64,000 nt of DNA from Mesorhizobium sp. LSJC280B00 (GTDB lineage: Bacteria > Pseudomonadota > Alphaproteobacteria > Rhizobiales > Rhizobiaceae): the NCBI RefSeq assembly GCF_000502835.1, contig NZ_AYVL01000014.1, positions 48,671 through 112,670 of the forward strand, read 5' to 3'. The position numbers were made by a program, and so were the translations under genes. Under the pieces are notes generated by a model that was given only the letters and a program-made list of their open reading frames with translations, was not told where the DNA came from and searched no databases. Below, one piece after another: positions 61,458 through 64,000 of the stretch (its first letter is position 1; each line of letters starts with the position of its first letter).

Positions 61458-62948
61458 ATGGCAGAGGCAGCACGAAAATTCGGCGTGGCGGAAACACCGC
61501 TCTATCGCGAGGCGCCGAACAACATCGAGGCCGAGCAGGCGCTGCTCGGCGCCATACTGGTCAACAACGATGCCTTCTACCGCGTCTCCGACTTCCTGAA
61601 GCCCGGCCATTTCTACGAGCCGCTGCATAGAAAGATCTTCGAGGTCGCGGCCGAGCTCATCCGCATGGGCAAGATCGCGACGCCGATCACGCTGAAGACC
61701 TTCCTGCCGGCCGACGAGAAGGTCGGCGACATGACGGTGGCGCAATATGTCGTGCGGTTGGCGGTCGAGGCCGTCACCGTCGTCAACGCCACCGACTATG
61801 GCCGCGCCATCTACGATCTGGCGACGCGGCGCGCGCTAATCACTGTCGGCGAGGACATGGTCAACATCGCCTATGACGCGCCGGTCGACATGTCGCCCTC
61901 CGACCAGATCGAGGATGCCGAGCGGCGCCTGTTCGAATTGGCCGAAACCGGCCGCTACGATGGCGGCTTCGAGAGCTTCACCGATGCCGTCAAGACCGCC
62001 GTCGACATGGCCAATGCGGCTTATATGCGCGACGGGCATTTGTCGGGCGTTGCTACCGGCTTGCGCGATCTCGACCGCCGCATGGGCGGCCTGCAGTCGT
62101 CCGACCTGATCATCATTGCCGGCCGCCCCGGCATGGGCAAGACCTCGCTCGCCACCAATATCGCCTTCAACATCGCCGAGGCCTATGTCCCGGCGCAGCA
62201 GGCGGACGGCTCGTTCAAGGCGGCCAATGGCGGCGTCGTCGGCTTCTTTTCGCTCGAAATGTCATCCGAACAGCTGGCCACCCGCATTATTTCCGAACAG
62301 ACGGAAATCCCGTCGTCGAAAATCCGGCGCGGCGAGATCAGCGAGATGGATTTCGAAAAGCTGGTCGCCTGCTCGCAGACAATGCAGAAAATCCCGCTGT
62401 TCATCGACCAGACCGGCGGCATTTCCATCGCTCAGCTGTCGGCCCGCGCGCGTCGCCTGAAGCGCCAGCGCGGCCTCGACGTCATCGTTATCGACTATAT
62501 CCAGCTGATGCAGGGATCGAGCGCGAAATCCTCGCAAAACCGCGTCCAGGAAATCACCGAGATCACCACCGGCCTCAAGGCACTAGCCAAGGAGCTGGCG
62601 GTGCCGATCATCGCGCTGTCGCAGCTGTCGCGCCAGGTCGAGAGCCGTGACGACAAGCGCCCGCAGCTTTCGGATCTGCGCGAATCGGGCTCCATCGAGC
62701 AGGACGCCGACGTGGTGCTGTTCGTCTACCGCGAGGAATATTATCTGAAGAACCGTGAGCCGAAGCCGGGCACCGACGAATACATCAAGTGGGAACACGA
62801 GATGAACGAGATGCGCGGCAAGGCCGAGGTAATCGTCGCCAAGCAGCGCCACGGCCCAACGGGATCGGTCAGCCTCGCCTTCCAGGGCGAATTCACCCGC
62901 TTCTCGGACCTCGCCGAGGAGCATCATTTGCCGGATCGGTTCGAGTAG
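61458..62948 (+). CDS. dnaB: Replicative DNA helicase
   Basis: DnaB is the hexameric 5'-3' fork helicase. In 496 residues the N-terminal domain has NNIEAEQALLGAILVNNDAFY; the RecA-like C-terminal ATPase has Walker A GRPGMGKTS at 222-230, SLEMSSEQLATRII and Walker B DVIVIDYIQLM, and QLSRQVESRDDKRPQLSDLRESGSIEQDAD-type residues of the DnaB family (partly shown). A 206-base leader precedes it; radA is two genes downstream. Confidence 0.96.
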   Translation: MAEAARKFGVAETPLYREAPNNIEAEQALLGAILVNNDAFYRVSDFLKPGHFYEPLHRKIFEVAAELIRMGKIATPITLKTFLPADEKVGDMTVAQYVVRLAVEAVTVVNATDYGRAIYDLATRRALITVGEDMVNIAYDAPVDMSPSDQIEDAERRLFELAETGRYDGGFESFTDAVKTAVDMANAAYMRDGHLSGVATGLRDLDRRMGGLQSSDLIIIAGRPGMGKTSLATNIAFNIAEAYVPAQQADGSFKAANGGVVGFFSLEMSSEQLATRIISEQTEIPSSKIRRGEISEMDFEKLVACSQTMQKIPLFIDQTGGISIAQLSARARRLKRQRGLDVIVIDYIQLMQGSSAKSSQNRVQEITEITTGLKALAKELAVPIIALSQLSRQVESRDDKRPQLSDLRESGSIEQDADVVLFVYREEYYLKNREPKPGTDEYIKWEHEMNEMRGKAEVIVAKQRHGPTGSVSLAFQGEFTRFSDLAEEHHLPDRFE

Positions 62949-62969
62949 GCATTGTCGCGGAGCAGCCGA

Positions 62970-63575
62970 TTGGACTTTAGCGATATCTACCAAAGGATAA
63001 AATTCGAAGAGTATGACATCTCCGAGGATGAACGCGCGCAACTCACTGAATATTTGAGATCTGCCGGGTCAATTTCTCGCACGGAATCGCACGCCGGTTT
63101 GCTGGTGTTCTGCTACTCGAGCGAACCGACGCCCGAGAACGTTGAATTGGTGAGGAAATTCCTTGCCAAGCATGTCGAAGACTATACGCGAAGCGCGGCA
63201 GTGACCGGCCTCTATCGGATTTGGAAGCTGGGAACGACTCGCGACATCGATGATCTTCTGGGCCTTTTGGCACTTTGGTCAGGGGACTCTCGGCAGAGTA
63301 CGTCTGTCGCTGCGATCGGGTGTGCATTCCTTCTCATGCATCGGCTTCAGGACCGCCGCCTCTCGTTAGCGCTCAGGCGATTGTTCGAAACGCTGCATGA
63401 AGAAGTCAGGCGAGACAATGATTTGGCGGTAAATTTGTTCATCTATGCATGTTGGTCGGCATACGACAATTGGGCTCAGAGCAACGGCCAGCGCCGCACT
63501 CATTTCGATACAGTCGAAAATGCTTTGCCGATTTACTGGGATCGTTCCAAATACCTCTTGGAACCAATAAACTGA
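62970..63575 (+). CDS. Hypothetical all-helical protein between dnaB and radA
   Basis: Not recognised. The 201-residue protein (TTG at 62970, GGAG eight bases upstream; another TTG lies six codons earlier) is rich in helix-forming residues and has repeated amphipathic segments (AVTGLYRIWKLGTTRDIDDLLGLLALW, then AIGCAFLLMHRLQDRRLSLALRRLFETLHEEV), recalling HEAT-type repeats. No signal peptide or cysteine motif. Codon use is much less GC-rich than dnaB and radA, implying transfer. Its TGA stop overlaps the radA start (TGATG), so it is translationally coupled to radA. Possible toxin-immunity or regulatory protein. Confidence 0.7.
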   Translation: MDFSDIYQRIKFEEYDISEDERAQLTEYLRSAGSISRTESHAGLLVFCYSSEPTPENVELVRKFLAKHVEDYTRSAAVTGLYRIWKLGTTRDIDDLLGLLALWSGDSRQSTSVAAIGCAFLLMHRLQDRRLSLALRRLFETLHEEVRRDNDLAVNLFIYACWSAYDNWAQSNGQRRTHFDTVENALPIYWDRSKYLLEPIN

Positions 63576-64000
63576 TGGCCAAGTCCCGTATCCAGTTCAT
63601 CTGTCAGAATTGCGGATCGGTGCATCAGCGCTGGGCCGGCAAATGCGATGCCTGCGGCGAGTGGAACACGCTGGTCGAGGAAGGCACGTCAGGCGGCATA
63701 GGTTCCGGCCCGGCCAATACGCGCAATGCACGCAAGGGCCGCGCGGTGGTGCTGACCAGCCTCTCCGGCGACATCGAGGACGCGCCGCGCATCGTCTCCG
63801 GCATCGGCGAACTCGACCGCGCCACCGGCGGCGGCTTCGTGCGCGGCTCGGCGCTGCTGGTCGGCGGCGATCCCGGCATCGGCAAGTCGACGCTGCTCAC
63901 CCAGGCCGCGGCCGCGCTGGCGGCAAAGGGCCACCGCATCGTCTATGTCTCGGGCGAAGAGGCGGTCGCGCAGATCAGGCTGCGCGCCCAGCGGCTCGGC
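63575..64000 (+). CDS. radA: DNA repair protein RadA (partial, start only)
   Basis: RadA is a RecA-like ATPase that processes recombination branches. Only the first 142 residues are in the window. A four-cysteine zinc finger is complete (C10, C13, C24, C27 in CQNCGSVHQRWAGKCDACGEW) and Walker A is GGDPGIGKST at 97-106. The ATG overlaps the preceding gene's stop. The gene runs off the right edge. Confidence 0.93.
   Translation, partial: MAKSRIQFICQNCGSVHQRWAGKCDACGEWNTLVEEGTSGGIGSGPANTRNARKGRAVVLTSLSGDIEDAPRIVSGIGELDRATGGGFVRGSALLVGGDPGIGKSTLLTQAAAALAAKGHRIVYVSGEEAVAQIRLRAQRLG

Noticed and set aside
1..64000. tRNA, rRNA or CRISPR features
   Set aside because: No cloverleaf with a TTCGA-type T loop and CCA-like end, no rRNA-like stretch and no evenly spaced direct repeats were seen.

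Overview
The window is one continuous stretch of a high-GC alphaproteobacterial chromosome, most like Mesorhizobium or a close relative in the Rhizobiales. The evidence is two DUF680 proteins (a family known essentially from Mesorhizobium), a DUF982 protein, an Omp25/RopB-type barrel, several rhizobial interspersed palindromes, and housekeeping gene order of rhizobial type. I see no rRNA, tRNA, CRISPR array, insertion sequence or prophage.

Layout. 0-2 kb: end of purM, purN, a small unknown gene and a SixA-type phosphatase. 2-11 kb, mostly minus strand: two DUF680 genes, a cation/proton antiporter with a universal-stress tail, a DUF2270 membrane protein, a molybdopterin oxidoreductase, an ABC-F ATPase with an attenuator-like leader, and a small lipoprotein. 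11-20 kb: UvrD-type helicase, DUF982, DinB, GST, bluB, DUF1905, ndk, a methyltransferase and exported proteins. 20-25 kb: minus-strand block SDR-uvrC-pgsA-moaD-moaE. 25-38 kb is accessory: an outer-membrane barrel, a histone H1-like protein, two TetR regulators with divergent partners, a TauE/SafE permease, rlmJ, an APH-type kinase, holC, pepA, a VOC protein and a flavoprotein.

38-46 kb is an envelope and translation-quality cluster on the plus strand: lptF-lptG-lptD-surA-pdxA-rsmA. LptF/LptG supply the inner-membrane LPS extractor, LptD the outer-membrane translocon, and SurA the barrel chaperone. 46-53 kb on the minus strand is fabD-fabG-acpP-fabF-mltG-yicC-gmk, coupling fatty-acid synthesis with cell-wall and nucleotide functions. 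53-64 kb holds an LTA-synthase-like membrane sulfatase, a TadG-like vWA protein, the rpsF-rpsR-rplI ribosomal operon, cfa, ynfA, an Rsm22-like methyltransferase, dnaB, a divergent hypothetical gene and the start of radA.

No large new system is evident. The most interesting signals are regulatory or local: twin TetR operators lying inside the 5' end of a divergent gene, a terminator hairpin in the ABC-F leader, an orphan promoter plus terminator upstream of bluB, a start codon touching the cfa terminator, and an AT-richer unknown gene wedged between dnaB and radA.
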